From positions 1 to 64,000 of the forward strand of contig NZ_JAEQAZ010000046.1 in NCBI RefSeq assembly GCF_016654115.1: a stretch of DNA of 64,000 nucleotides, given 5' to 3'. Within the stretch, counting starts at the first letter, position 1, and each line of letters starts with the position of its first letter. Source of the DNA: Streptomyces sp. MBT53. GTDB lineage: Bacteria > Actinomycetota > Actinomycetes > Streptomycetales > Streptomycetaceae. A program made the position numbers and the translations under genes. Below are positions 28,038 to 36,083 of the stretch, piece after piece. The notes beneath the pieces are model-generated. The model saw nothing but the letters and a program-made list of their open reading frames with translations. It did no database searches and was not told where the DNA came from.

Positions 28038-28180
28038 CCCAGAAGCTGTGTCACATCCTTTTCACATGTCGGAGCGGCGGCGGAGTTGATGACGACGCCG
28101 TCCTGAAGAGCGTCGCGACGACGCCTTCCTGCACAACTGCTCGCCCCGACGGACATGTCGTATAGACGTCACGTGTGACA

Positions 28181-30229
28181 TCAAGACATGGAGGGGGGCT
28201 GGGGGTGCTGGCGTAGCCAGTGTTGGAGTTCACGGTGGCGGTACTGATAGGCGGGCCCGCTGTAGCGCATGAGTCCTACGGTGATGGCCCAGTCCAGGAA
28301 GAGGCCGAGCCGGAACGGCAGACGGCGGCGCGAGCAGAGTAGGAACGCCACATACCGCTGAGAGGCCTCCGCCACGGCGATCGCGAATCCGAGCCCGATC
28401 GAGAGCCCGAACGCGAGCCCGACCGCGAGCCCGTACATGAGCCCGGCCGCGAGCCCGATCGCGAGCGCGACCGGAATCCCGACCACGAGCCCGACCAGAG
28501 CATCAATCTTAATGGCCGCCCGGCTTCCGAGATTTACGCCTGGCTTCTGTGTCAGCCCAGCCGCGAGCCAGGCCGCGAGCCCGATCGCGAGCCCGACCGG
28601 AATCCCGACCACGAGCCCGAACGTAGGCCCGCCCACGAGCCCGAGCATGAACCCGACCGGAATCCCGAGCGCGAGCCAGCCCGCGAGCTCGGACGCGAGT
28701 TCCCAGCCACTTTTAGGTGTCCTGAACGGGCTGACCGGAATCCTGGGGCTGCCGGTTGCGATGGCGAGGGCCCCCGACACGACGGCGATTGCGCTGATCA
28801 CGAAGACGAACCCGACTGTCAGCCGCTGGGGAGTGGTCCAGATAAGAGGGAGGGGGGCGAGGACAGTGAGGGTGGCCAGGAGCGCGTTGGTCGCGCGGAC
28901 GCGGGTGCGTCCGGCGAGGGGCCACAGTTCGTGCAGGACGAGGTCGGTGGTCTCCGTGCCCTGGGCGGTCGTGGCGGAGAGGGTGCCGGTGGGGTCGAGA
29001 TGGGTGGTGAGGTGGTGGAGCCAGCAGTGGACGTCCTGAGGCGTGTAGCCGCGGAGGTTGGGGGCGATGCGGATGACGGCTGGGATGTAGCGGGTCAGAA
29101 GGTAGCGGTCCAGGGCGTCGGCGTCGGCGTCGGGGAGGGTAAGGAGTTCGCCGGGGTCGCCGTCATGGTGGTAGACGGTGGCGGTCAGGCAAAGCCGCCA
29201 GGGAGTGGACAGCACTGTCGCTAGGATCCCGCCCGGGTGGGCGGCCAAGTGATCGAGCAGGGACTGCCAGCGGGCCGTATTCAGGGCGCGGTCGGTGAGG
29301 TAGGTCCGGGCGTCGGCGGTGCCGACTGGGGCGATGGCGATGCGGGCGGCGTCCAGGACTCCGGTGTGCAGGGTCAGGGCGTCGTAGTGGAGGGTGCGGC
29401 AGGTCAGGATGAGGGGCCCGGCATCACGGCCGTGCTGGTAGGCATTGAGGGCGCGCACGACGGCGGTGGCACGGGGCGCGGCGGGATCTGGGGAGCCGTT
29501 GACCAGAGGGTCCATCTCGTCCAGGCCGTCCAGAACTGGTAGCACCAGGTGGTGGCGGACCAGGCCAGCGGCCAGATCCGGCGGCCAGTCGTAGGCCTCG
29601 ACCAACCGCTGCTGGAGCAGGTCGGGCAGGGACTGGCGTTCGGTGTCCCACCGCGACAGCGGGATACGGACCGGGACGGGATCGCCCTCGTTACGCCCCT
29701 GGATGAGGGCCAGCAGCAGTTCCAGAGCCAGGACGGTCTTGCCGGCCCCTGCGGCACCGGTGACGACTAGACGCAGCGGCCGGGTGGACCGGTAGTAAGT
29801 GACGATGTCCGGCAACGTCACCGAGCCCGTTCCTTCGGCGGCCAGCCGTCCGGCCGCGGGGGCAGCGGCCGGACGGACCATGGTGGGGTGCAGGACGTAG
29901 GTGAGGTTGATGCGCCGGACGTCGTCGCCCAGCAACTGTCGCCACACCGCGCTCTCGCCGCGCTCAACCTGCCCGGCCAGCGTCGCCGCCCAGCCCTGGG
30001 CAAGCTCGGCGTCGTTGCCCTCGACCGGCTTGCGTAGCGCCACAACCGCGAGCACGATCCCCATCACGCCCAAAGGCAAGCCCAGCAAGCTCACAATGTC
30101 AGTCGACTGGAGCCCGCCGCGGACGATCGCTCGCACCACATACGCGGTGCTCACAACGACCGCCAGGGCGCACAGGGCGCCGATGAGTAACCATTTGCGC
30201 CGTAGGCGGCGTCCCCCGAGCCCTACCAT
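28181..30229 (-). CDS. NACHT-domain NTPase with glycine-rich membrane region
   Basis: 682 residues. Two N-terminal transmembrane helices (about 13-35 and 45-65) precede a NACHT-type STAND NTPase: Walker A GAAGAGKT at 158-165 and Walker B LVLPVLDGLDEMD near 228-240. About residues 450-630 are hydrophobic and rich in regularly spaced Gly (GIPVGLAIGLAAWLAAGL), as in glycine zippers. The C-terminus YQYRHRELQHWL resembles the closing motif of actinobacterial NACHT proteins. Bacterial NACHT proteins are known antiphage sensors. Its place between attachment site and integrase is typical of accessory phage cargo. Confidence 0.88.
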   Translation of the reverse strand: MVGLGGRRLRRKWLLIGALCALAVVVSTAYVVRAIVRGGLQSTDIVSLLGLPLGVMGIVLAVVALRKPVEGNDAELAQGWAATLAGQVERGESAVWRQLLGDDVRRINLTYVLHPTMVRPAAAPAAGRLAAEGTGSVTLPDIVTYYRSTRPLRLVVTGAAGAGKTVLALELLLALIQGRNEGDPVPVRIPLSRWDTERQSLPDLLQQRLVEAYDWPPDLAAGLVRHHLVLPVLDGLDEMDPLVNGSPDPAAPRATAVVRALNAYQHGRDAGPLILTCRTLHYDALTLHTGVLDAARIAIAPVGTADARTYLTDRALNTARWQSLLDHLAAHPGGILATVLSTPWRLCLTATVYHHDGDPGELLTLPDADADALDRYLLTRYIPAVIRIAPNLRGYTPQDVHCWLHHLTTHLDPTGTLSATTAQGTETTDLVLHELWPLAGRTRVRATNALLATLTVLAPLPLIWTTPQRLTVGFVFVISAIAVVSGALAIATGSPRIPVSPFRTPKSGWELASELAGWLALGIPVGFMLGLVGGPTFGLVVGIPVGLAIGLAAWLAAGLTQKPGVNLGSRAAIKIDALVGLVVGIPVALAIGLAAGLMYGLAVGLAFGLSIGLGFAIAVAEASQRYVAFLLCSRRRLPFRLGLFLDWAITVGLMRYSGPAYQYRHRELQHWLRQHPQPPSMS
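28447..28620. repeat. Internal 48-bp near-identical repeat in the NACHT gene
   Basis: The 48 bases at 28447-28494 recur at 28573-28620 with one mismatch, 126 bases (42 codons) apart and in frame. They encode the GLVVGIPVxLAIGLAA membrane unit, suggesting recent internal duplication of the glycine-zipper segment. Confidence 0.75.
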
Positions 30230-30438
30230 CCCCCGATCATCACCACCGCCCTCCCCTCGGATGGCCGACTTCTCCCACTTGTGACCAACCGGATGGGCAC
30301 CCCGCCAGCCGGTTCCTTGCCCGCAGCCCGCACCAGCGCCCTCGCGAACCCCTTGCTCGCGGCGCCATCAGCGTCCAGCGCAACCTTTTGGCTCCGGCGC
30401 CGGGCCGGACTTGCCATGTCGGGACCCGACACAGTTCC

Positions 30439-31872
30439 TCAGGCCGCCGGGATGACTCGCAGTTTCCGCTGTCGCGGCAGCTTGGCGCCCGGTTTCCCGT
30501 CCTCCAGCGCCGCCAGGACCTGCCCCGGGTAGTCGGCCGCCGCGTGCGTGTAGATCCACGTCACTTCTCCCGCGCGCTCGTGCCCGAGGATCTCCTGGGT
30601 GATCACCTCCGGGACGCCGCGTGCGTGCAGCCGGGAGGCGAAGGCGTGCCGGGTGTCGTGGAAGTCGGGCCACCAGTCCGTACGGTCGACCTTCACGGGC
30701 CGACGGCGGCCGGTGTCTTCGTCGACCTGCTGCACCGTGACCGTGCGCACCTTCTTCCGCACGACGCCGGCCTTCTCGATGGCGTCCGTCCAGAGCCGCC
30801 GAAACGCGGAACGCCGGAGCGGAGCGCGGTACGCCTCGCCCACACCGTCGATCCCCTTCGTTCCGCGCCGGACCTTGTTCCGGCCGTGGAACACCAGCTC
30901 CTCTTCCCGCAGCCCGTCCTTCGGCTCCGACACGGCCCGGCTGGGACTTCCCTCAGCGCTCTCCTCTGCCCAGAGGTCTCGGAGGACTCGGGCGGCGAGA
31001 CCTGTGAGTGGCACTGAGCGAAGTCCGGCATCCGACTTCGGGTACTCCTTGCGTTTGATCTTCCCGCGCGGCTCCACCAGGACCTCGCGGACGTGGATGC
31101 GCCGACCGTCGAAGTCCACGTTGCACCAGCGGAGTCCGGCCAGCTCCTGGAAACGCAGGCCTGTCTCCTGGGCCACGATCAGCAGGGCGTGCATGTACTC
31201 GGGGAGCTTCTGGCGGATCAGCCAGAGTTGGGCGTAACTCGGTGGCCGCCGCTCCTCAGGGTGCTTCTTCTTGATCGTGGGCAGTTTGACGCCCTCAGCC
31301 GGGTTGAAGGGAAGGCGCCGGTCCCGCTTCGCGTCCTCCAGCATCCGGTCCAAGACCTGGAAGACCTTCGTCACCGAGCTGGCGGCGAGCGGGCCGCCGT
31401 TCTCGTCGTGCAGTGCGTTGACCCAGAGCTGGGTCTCTCGCCACTCCACCTCGAACAGCTTGGCCGAGGCGAAGGTGGGCGCGATGTGGTTGCGCCAAGA
31501 TGCCTCGTCGCGGAGCTGGCTCTGCGTCCAGTGTTCGATCCTCGCCTCCCCCTTGGTCTGGGTCGGCCACCACAATCGCCACCAGGCCCCGAGGGTGATC
31601 TCGCCTCGGGCGGGGTCGATCCAGACCCGCTGCCGCATTTCGGTGCGGGTCTGCTCCAGGAAGGCGACGGCCTGGTCGTAGGTCGGCTTCGTCTTGCTGC
31701 GTTCCTTGCCCTTCGGGTCCGTGTAGCGGGCCTCCCAGGATCCGGTGTGCTCGTCGACCGTAGGCCGGTCCCCGGGCTTCTTCTGCTGGCAGGTCGGGCA
31801 GCCACACCGTGCGGATGGCACCGGGCGTGGGTTGTTGGACGGCTGGTCGGCAGCCGCCTTCTTGCGCGCCAT
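30439..31872 (-). CDS. int: Tyrosine site-specific recombinase (phage integrase)
   Basis: 477 residues. The N-terminus carries a CGCPTCQQKK cysteine motif and an AP2-like arm-binding region. A core-binding domain (about 90-200) is followed by the catalytic domain. Catalytic residues visible are Arg240 (TGLRFQELAGL), His405/Arg408 (HDTRH), His431 (LGHE) and the nucleophile Tyr441 (WIYTHA). It integrates and excises the phage at the tRNA-Ile site 2.5 kb to the left. No excisionase is certain; the C-terminal half of the 32974-33471 product is a candidate. Confidence 0.96.
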   Translation of the reverse strand: MARKKAAADQPSNNPRPVPSARCGCPTCQQKKPGDRPTVDEHTGSWEARYTDPKGKERSKTKPTYDQAVAFLEQTRTEMRQRVWIDPARGEITLGAWWRLWWPTQTKGEARIEHWTQSQLRDEASWRNHIAPTFASAKLFEVEWRETQLWVNALHDENGGPLAASSVTKVFQVLDRMLEDAKRDRRLPFNPAEGVKLPTIKKKHPEERRPPSYAQLWLIRQKLPEYMHALLIVAQETGLRFQELAGLRWCNVDFDGRRIHVREVLVEPRGKIKRKEYPKSDAGLRSVPLTGLAARVLRDLWAEESAEGSPSRAVSEPKDGLREEELVFHGRNKVRRGTKGIDGVGEAYRAPLRRSAFRRLWTDAIEKAGVVRKKVRTVTVQQVDEDTGRRRPVKVDRTDWWPDFHDTRHAFASRLHARGVPEVITQEILGHERAGEVTWIYTHAAADYPGQVLAALEDGKPGAKLPRQRKLRVIPAA

Positions 31873-31886
31873 GGAAGTACTCCTGA

Positions 31887-32153
31887 TCAGAGAACGCGTG
31901 CGCCGGCGGTGAGCGCCAGGGGCAGCTCGACGGGCTCACCGCAGAAGCAAGTGAGGCCGGCGCCTGGAGTATTGGGCACGCCGAGGTCGATCGTCAGGAT
32001 CGCGTCGAGTTCTCTGATCAGTGCGTGGGGGTGGGTGCCCCTGTCTACGAGGATGGTGACCTCGTCCGGGTCCCAGATGGCGATCGTCGAAAGGTCATCG
32101 ACCGCGGCGATGAGAATGCACACAGGTGTCCCCCCAGGTATGTGCGACGGCAC
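31887..32153 (-). CDS. Hypothetical small protein upstream of integrase
   Basis: Up to 88 residues, same strand as the integrase and 14 bases before it, so probably co-transcribed. It is mostly a compact alpha/beta sequence (CILIAAVDDLSTIAIWDPDEV) with a CFCGEPVEL motif near the C-terminus. I do not recognise the family. A GTAGAT half-site lies in the spacer 60 bases upstream (32212-32217). Confidence 0.55.
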   Translation of the reverse strand: MPSHIPGGTPVCILIAAVDDLSTIAIWDPDEVTILVDRGTHPHALIRELDAILTIDLGVPNTPGAGLTCFCGEPVELPLALTAGARVL

Positions 32154-32319
32154 GTGATCCGCTCCGGGAGGACAGCGGGTGACCGATGGTACCCAGGTGT
32201 GTGCATCGTGTGTAGATCGTTTGAGCTAATGAACCTTGGTTTGTTTACCGCTATCTGAAATCTGGTGAGCCACCCCCGGTCGAAATAGACGCCTCAACTT
32301 AGGCAACCCTTAGTAATCG

Positions 32320-32760
32320 TCACGAGGCGCGGCTAACCGTGAGCTGAGCACTGGCAAAGCGCACGACGTCACGCTGCTTGTCCACCGGCAACTCCCGATA
32401 GATGCGCAGGAGTCGCGCCTCACGCTCCTCGTCGGTACCGCCAGGAACGGCTCGGCCGACCGCGGCGAACATCTCCGCAGGCTCTACCTCAACCCCCCAG
32501 GACCGGAACGTCTTCACCAGCGCACGGAGGGTGTCCGACTGAACTCGCGACGTGCCGCGGGTGCGACGCATCCAGGCATTGAGGGTCGGATACGAGACGC
32601 CTGACTCGGTCGCCAGATCCTTCGGGGTCTTGTCCGGTCGCTGAGCGATGAGACGTTCAAGTACCGCCGCCAGGTCCTCGCCCTTGAGGGCTCGATCCTC
32701 GGCGGGGCGGGGCTCGCCGGGGTTGCTCTGGTGGCTGGTCACCCTCAGAGGATCGGTCAT
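32320..32760 (-). CDS. Helix-turn-helix repressor of the prophage
   Basis: 146 residues from ATG 32760. The XRE-like HTH is at about residues 45-70 (TPKDLATESGVSYPTLNAWM). The C-terminal part is helical (EEREARLLRIYRELPVDKQRDVV), probably for dimerisation. No RecA-cleavage or peptidase domain is visible. It is divergent from the early operon and flanked by ATCTAC/GTAGAT operators, which fits the lysogeny repressor. TAGATT lies only three bases before the ATG; the mRNA may be leaderless or the start may be the GTG at 32742. Confidence 0.8.
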   Translation of the reverse strand: MTDPLRVTSHQSNPGEPRPAEDRALKGEDLAAVLERLIAQRPDKTPKDLATESGVSYPTLNAWMRRTRGTSRVQSDTLRALVKTFRSWGVEVEPAEMFAAVGRAVPGGTDEEREARLLRIYRELPVDKQRDVVRFASAQLTVSRAS

Positions 32761-32764
32761 CTCA

Positions 32765-32784
32765 ATCTACATGCGCAAGTAGAT
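32765..32784. promoter_or_regulatory. Operator 1 (repressor-proximal)
   Basis: ATCTAC-N8-GTAGAT with a TGCGCA palindromic centre, immediately upstream of the repressor start and covering its probable -10 (AATCTA read on plus). Likely autoregulatory site. Confidence 0.65.
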
Positions 32785-32879
32785 CGCAGATCGATGACCT
32801 GTATTTGACGGTGCTCGGGGGCATCTACATAGCCCCCGTACGCCCCTCTGCGCCGCAAACACGCCCCTGTAGACCCCTC

Positions 32880-32916
32880 TTGACTCGATACACATCTACA
32901 CGTAGATTGTAGATAT
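32880..32916 (+). promoter_or_regulatory. Rightward early promoter with overlapping operator 2
   Basis: TTGACT (32880-32885), a 17-base spacer and TAGATT (32903-32908) form a good sigma-70-type promoter. The operator ATCTACACGTAGAT (32894-32907) covers spacer and -10, and an extra GTAGAT sits at 32911 region as TGTAGAT. A repressor bound here would block rightward transcription into the HTH gene at 32974. Confidence 0.75.
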
Positions 32917-32973
32917 TGCAGGTCAAGCCGATCTGCGAAGCCCCAAGTTCGGCCATGCGCCGGAGGTTTCATC

Positions 32974-33471
32974 ATGCGACGACTGGAGACGGGTGCCCCG
33001 CTGCGGGCCGCCATGGAGGCGGCCGGGCTGGACATCTCACGCCTCGCCGCCAAGACGAAGGGCGTAGATCCGCAGGGTGACGGCCTATCGAGGGCCCTGG
33101 TCGGCTTCATTGTCGGCAAGGGCAAGACCGCCCGCGAGGAGTGCAGCGATCACGCTGCCGGGCTCATCGCGGCAGCCCTCGACAAGGAAGTGGAAGAGCT
33201 CTTCGCCGTCGGGTCTGTTTTTTTGACTCCGGAATCTACATCTACACGTAGATCGAAGATCGCCAATCGCAGGCCTGAGTTGCCGGATCAGCTCATGGAC
33301 CAGCGGCAACTGGCGGGGTTCCTGCGGAAGTCGTCGAGCTGGATCGACAAGCAGATCCAGCTCGCGGCACAGCGAAAGGAGCTCTGGCCCGGCCTGATCT
33401 ACGTCGGCAGCAGCCGGCGATTCGACCCGCACGCCGTCCTCGACGCGATGCGGAAGCGCACCGCCGCCTGA
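32974..33471 (+). CDS. Two-part HTH protein: Cro-like N-terminus and excisionase-like C-terminus
   Basis: 165 residues. Residues 1-80 resemble small phage HTH regulators (LRAAMEAAGLDISRLAAKTK, ending in VEELFAVGS). Residues 108-165 look like a winged-helix excisionase/AlpA module (LMDQRQLAGFLRKSSSWIDKQ, then VGSSRRFDPHAVLDAM). The join coincides with a second copy of the operator (33240-33253), so the C-terminal part could also be made separately from ATG 33295. First gene of the rightward transcript. Confidence 0.7.
   Translation: MRRLETGAPLRAAMEAAGLDISRLAAKTKGVDPQGDGLSRALVGFIVGKGKTAREECSDHAAGLIAAALDKEVEELFAVGSVFLTPESTSTRRSKIANRRPELPDQLMDQRQLAGFLRKSSSWIDKQIQLAAQRKELWPGLIYVGSSRRFDPHAVLDAMRKRTAA
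33223..33253 (+). promoter_or_regulatory. Intragenic operator 3 with possible promoter
   Basis: The exact 14-mer ATCTACACGTAGAT recurs at 33240-33253, preceded by another ATCTAC (33234). TTGACT at 33223-33228 again lies upstream, but its distance to TAGATC (20 bases) is longer than ideal. The run of eight T (33217-33224) is unusual in this DNA. Confidence 0.6.
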
Positions 33472-33549
33472 CACACGCAGGGCCGCCCCGGATTGCGCCC
33501 GGAACGGCCCTCACACACCCAAAACCCCTACGTCAAAGGAGAACAGGTC

Positions 33550-34149
33550 GTGTCTACACAGACTAACGACAAGATCAGCCCGCCGGGAGAGTCGGTGCCC
33601 GAGCTGGTTGCCCGGGCTGCCATCGGCGACCGTGACGCCTTCGCCACCCTCTACAACGAGTACCGCGGCGAGGTGTACCGCTTCCTCTTCTTCAAGACCC
33701 GGAACCGGCACCTGGCGGAGGACCTCACCCAGGAGGTGTTCGTCCGGGCGCTGCGTCGCATCGACACCTTCGCGACGCGCCCGGGCGGTTCGTTCGCGGG
33801 TTGGCTCGTGACCATCGCCCGCAACATCCACACGGATCACTGCAAGGCGAGTCGCACGCGTCTGGAGGTGCCGATCGCTGAGGTCTTCGAGGCGAACGAG
33901 CAGATCGACAGCGCGGAGTCCGGCGCTCTGCGAAGCCTGGAGGCCGTGGAGGCCGCCGAGACGGTGGCCGTTGCTATGGCGGGCCTGAACCCGTACCAGC
34001 GCGAGTGCATCCGGCTGCGGTTCCTGGAGGAGCTTTCCCTGGACGAGGCGGTCGCCGAGCTTGGCCGCCCGGCGGGCGCCGTGAAGACGCTCACGTTTCG
34101 CGCGATGAGCAGCATGCGCCGCACTCTCGCCGAAGGAGTCGCCGCGTGA
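33550..34149 (+). CDS. Phage-encoded sigma-70 family (ECF-type) sigma factor
   Basis: 199 residues from GTG 33550 behind AAAGGAG. Region 2 lies at about 25-100 (FATLYNEYRGEVYRFLFFKT, LAEDLTQEVFVRALRRI) and region 4 at about 140-195 (LNPYQRECIRLRFLEELSLDEAV). No region 1.1 or 3, as in ECF sigma factors. It could switch host RNA polymerase to phage promoters. No anti-sigma gene was recognised; the next gene overlaps as GTGA and is of unknown function. Confidence 0.88.
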   Translation: MSTQTNDKISPPGESVPELVARAAIGDRDAFATLYNEYRGEVYRFLFFKTRNRHLAEDLTQEVFVRALRRIDTFATRPGGSFAGWLVTIARNIHTDHCKASRTRLEVPIAEVFEANEQIDSAESGALRSLEAVEAAETVAVAMAGLNPYQRECIRLRFLEELSLDEAVAELGRPAGAVKTLTFRAMSSMRRTLAEGVAA

Positions 34150-34913
34150 ACAAGAACCTTCCCCACGCCGTCAGGGTGATCCGCGCGGCGCTGGCTTCCA
34201 CCGGGAGCGATCCGGCGGCAGCCATCGCTCACGCTCTCGACGGTGTGCAGCTCCTCGTCGACCCGGAGCGGTCGTTCGGTCAGGTCCTGCGCCGTACGCC
34301 CGCCGGCGGTTGGGCGCGCGAGCACCAGGAGCAGCAGGAGCTTCCGGAGCGAACCGAGTTGGAGCAGCAGGCGCTCGCCTGGGACGAGTCCTGTGGGCGG
34401 GCCCGTCGGGTTGCGGCCGTGATCCGGCGCCACATCGGCGAGCACCCCGCGTTCCAGAACATTCAGGTGGACGGTGACCGGATCTTGGTCGCGCTTCACA
34501 TCGTCGACCAGACCCAGTGGGTTCAGTGGCGGCCCTACTTCGGGATCACGCACGACAAGGAGACGGCGCTCCCGTACATGGTCGCTGGGGACGGTTACCG
34601 GGATGGCGTCCGGGTTTCGGTCGTGGCCTACGACCTGCCGCAGGCCCGGGCGCACGCGCTGAAGATTGCCAAGGAGCCGTACGAGCTGGACGGCGTGGTG
34701 TACGACCTCGCGCTGCCCCAGCGGGACGCTCGCGGCGACGTCTGGTTCTACCAGGGCGTGCGCACGGCGAACGGCATGCCGCTGCTGTCGATCGACGGTC
34801 GGCCGGAGCGCTGCACGCTGGCGAGCATCGTGCGGCAGGCGGGTCCGCTGACGGCCGTCACGGACACTCCGTCGCAGCAGGCCACCCCCGTCATGACGGG
34901 GGGCCAGGCATGA
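34146..34913 (+). CDS. Conserved phage protein of unknown function
   Basis: 255 residues from GTG 34146, overlapping the sigma factor stop. A helical N-terminal half with a Gln/Glu-rich stretch (EHQEQQELPERTELEQQ) is followed by an alpha/beta domain (IQVDGDRILVALHIVDQTQWVQ). No known motif. Tight coupling to the sigma gene makes a related regulatory role possible, but this is inference from position only. Confidence 0.75.
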   Translation: MNKNLPHAVRVIRAALASTGSDPAAAIAHALDGVQLLVDPERSFGQVLRRTPAGGWAREHQEQQELPERTELEQQALAWDESCGRARRVAAVIRRHIGEHPAFQNIQVDGDRILVALHIVDQTQWVQWRPYFGITHDKETALPYMVAGDGYRDGVRVSVVAYDLPQARAHALKIAKEPYELDGVVYDLALPQRDARGDVWFYQGVRTANGMPLLSIDGRPERCTLASIVRQAGPLTAVTDTPSQQATPVMTGGQA

Positions 34914-35260
34914 GGAAGACCTCCACGGCCATGCAAGCGGCCGTTGTCACGATGCTGGTCGCGAAGAGGCCCGCGCTCGACAAGCTGCCAGTCCGCTGGG
35001 GACTCCGAGAGGACGGCACGATCGGCGTTGAGCAGGAGTTCGGCACGACGCTCGCGGAGGTCGCGGAGATCGCAGCCGAGCTGGCTCGCGCCATGCGGGG
35101 CGCTCGAAGTGAGACGTACGACGGCGTGTTCTCGGACGGCAGGGCCTACCGCGCCTTCGACGTGACGGCTCAGCCCTCCGGCGTCCGAGTCTCCTTCCAC
35201 GGCCAAGTCGTCCTCGACTCCGGCTCGACCGAGGCTTCGGCGGGCGGTGAGAGCGCGTGA
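34910..35260 (+). CDS. Hypothetical phage protein
   Basis: 116 residues, ATGA overlap with the gene before. Pattern of a small alpha/beta protein (YDGVFSDGRAYRAFDVTAQPS, then VRVSFHGQVVLDSG). Family not recognised. Part of the early operon and coupled on both sides (its stop overlaps the next GTG). Confidence 0.7.
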   Translation: MRKTSTAMQAAVVTMLVAKRPALDKLPVRWGLREDGTIGVEQEFGTTLAEVAEIAAELARAMRGARSETYDGVFSDGRAYRAFDVTAQPSGVRVSFHGQVVLDSGSTEASAGGESA

Positions 35261-35787
35261 GCATCTCCCAACTCGCCATGCTGGCGAAGAAGACGATCGA
35301 GGCTGCGTGGCTGACCGGGCCGTCGTACGACCTGGCGACGCAGGCCGCCGAGGCCCTGGAGAAGGCGCAGTTGCTCCAGTCCCCCGAGACGGCTGCCGAT
35401 CTGCACGCGGAAGGGATGCTCGCCGCCGCTGACCTGATCGCCGACCGCCCTGACCTCGACTACGGACTCGACTTCGTGGAGCTGATCCGGGAGACGGTGC
35501 AGGAGAAGAGCAGCCGCGAGGCCGACGCCACCCCTGCGCTCACGGTCTACCGGGCTGACTGGGACGTCGCACCGCTCGGCACGTACACGACGGAGGCGGA
35601 GGCCCGGAAGCACTGCGAGGACCACGCCCGCCGCGACCTCCCCATCGCCACCTTCGACTGGATCGTCGACGAAGAGGACGGCATCGCCGAACTGATTGCC
35701 GCGGTCGACGGTGTCGAGAACCCGACTGGCTACGCCGTAACCACTCTGGAGATCGCCTCCAAGTACGACCCGGAGGCAGACGAGTGA
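35257..35787 (+). CDS. Hypothetical phage protein
   Basis: 176 residues from GTG 35257. The helical N-terminal half contains a TPR-like Ala/Glu pattern (YDLATQAAEALEKAQLLQSP); the C-terminal half (TVYRADWDVAPLGTYTTEAEA) looks like a small alpha/beta domain. Acidic overall. Not recognised; coupled to both neighbours. Confidence 0.7.
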   Translation: MSISQLAMLAKKTIEAAWLTGPSYDLATQAAEALEKAQLLQSPETAADLHAEGMLAAADLIADRPDLDYGLDFVELIRETVQEKSSREADATPALTVYRADWDVAPLGTYTTEAEARKHCEDHARRDLPIATFDWIVDEEDGIAELIAAVDGVENPTGYAVTTLEIASKYDPEADE

Positions 35788-36083
35788 GCGCGTACAGCAC
35801 CGTCTACCAGGCTCTCACCAGCAGTCGAGCCCTCCGCCCCGACGAGGCCGCTCAGATGCTCGGCTCTCTCCGCCGCGAGTTCGGCCAGGAGCTGGCGGAC
35901 GCGGTCGAGCGCACCCTCGACGGCCAGTACCGCCGGGCCGAGACCGACACCGACGCCGAATTCCGGCGTAAGCGGCGGAAGTTCGGCGCGGCCATCCGGA
36001 CCTTGAACCTCGTCCGCGAGTTCGCCACCAACCCTCGCGGCTTCACCACGCCCGCCCAGCGCGACTCCCGGAGCACTCCATGA
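35784..36083 (+). CDS. Small hypothetical protein before the Sak4-like ATPase
   Basis: 99 residues, largely helical, basic in the middle (EFRRKRRKFGAAIRTLNLVREF). Overlaps the preceding gene and the following ATPase gene by four bases each, so it is made together with the recombination gene and may be a partner of it. No family recognised. Confidence 0.65.
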   Translation: MSAYSTVYQALTSSRALRPDEAAQMLGSLRREFGQELADAVERTLDGQYRRAETDTDAEFRRKRRKFGAAIRTLNLVREFATNPRGFTTPAQRDSRSTP

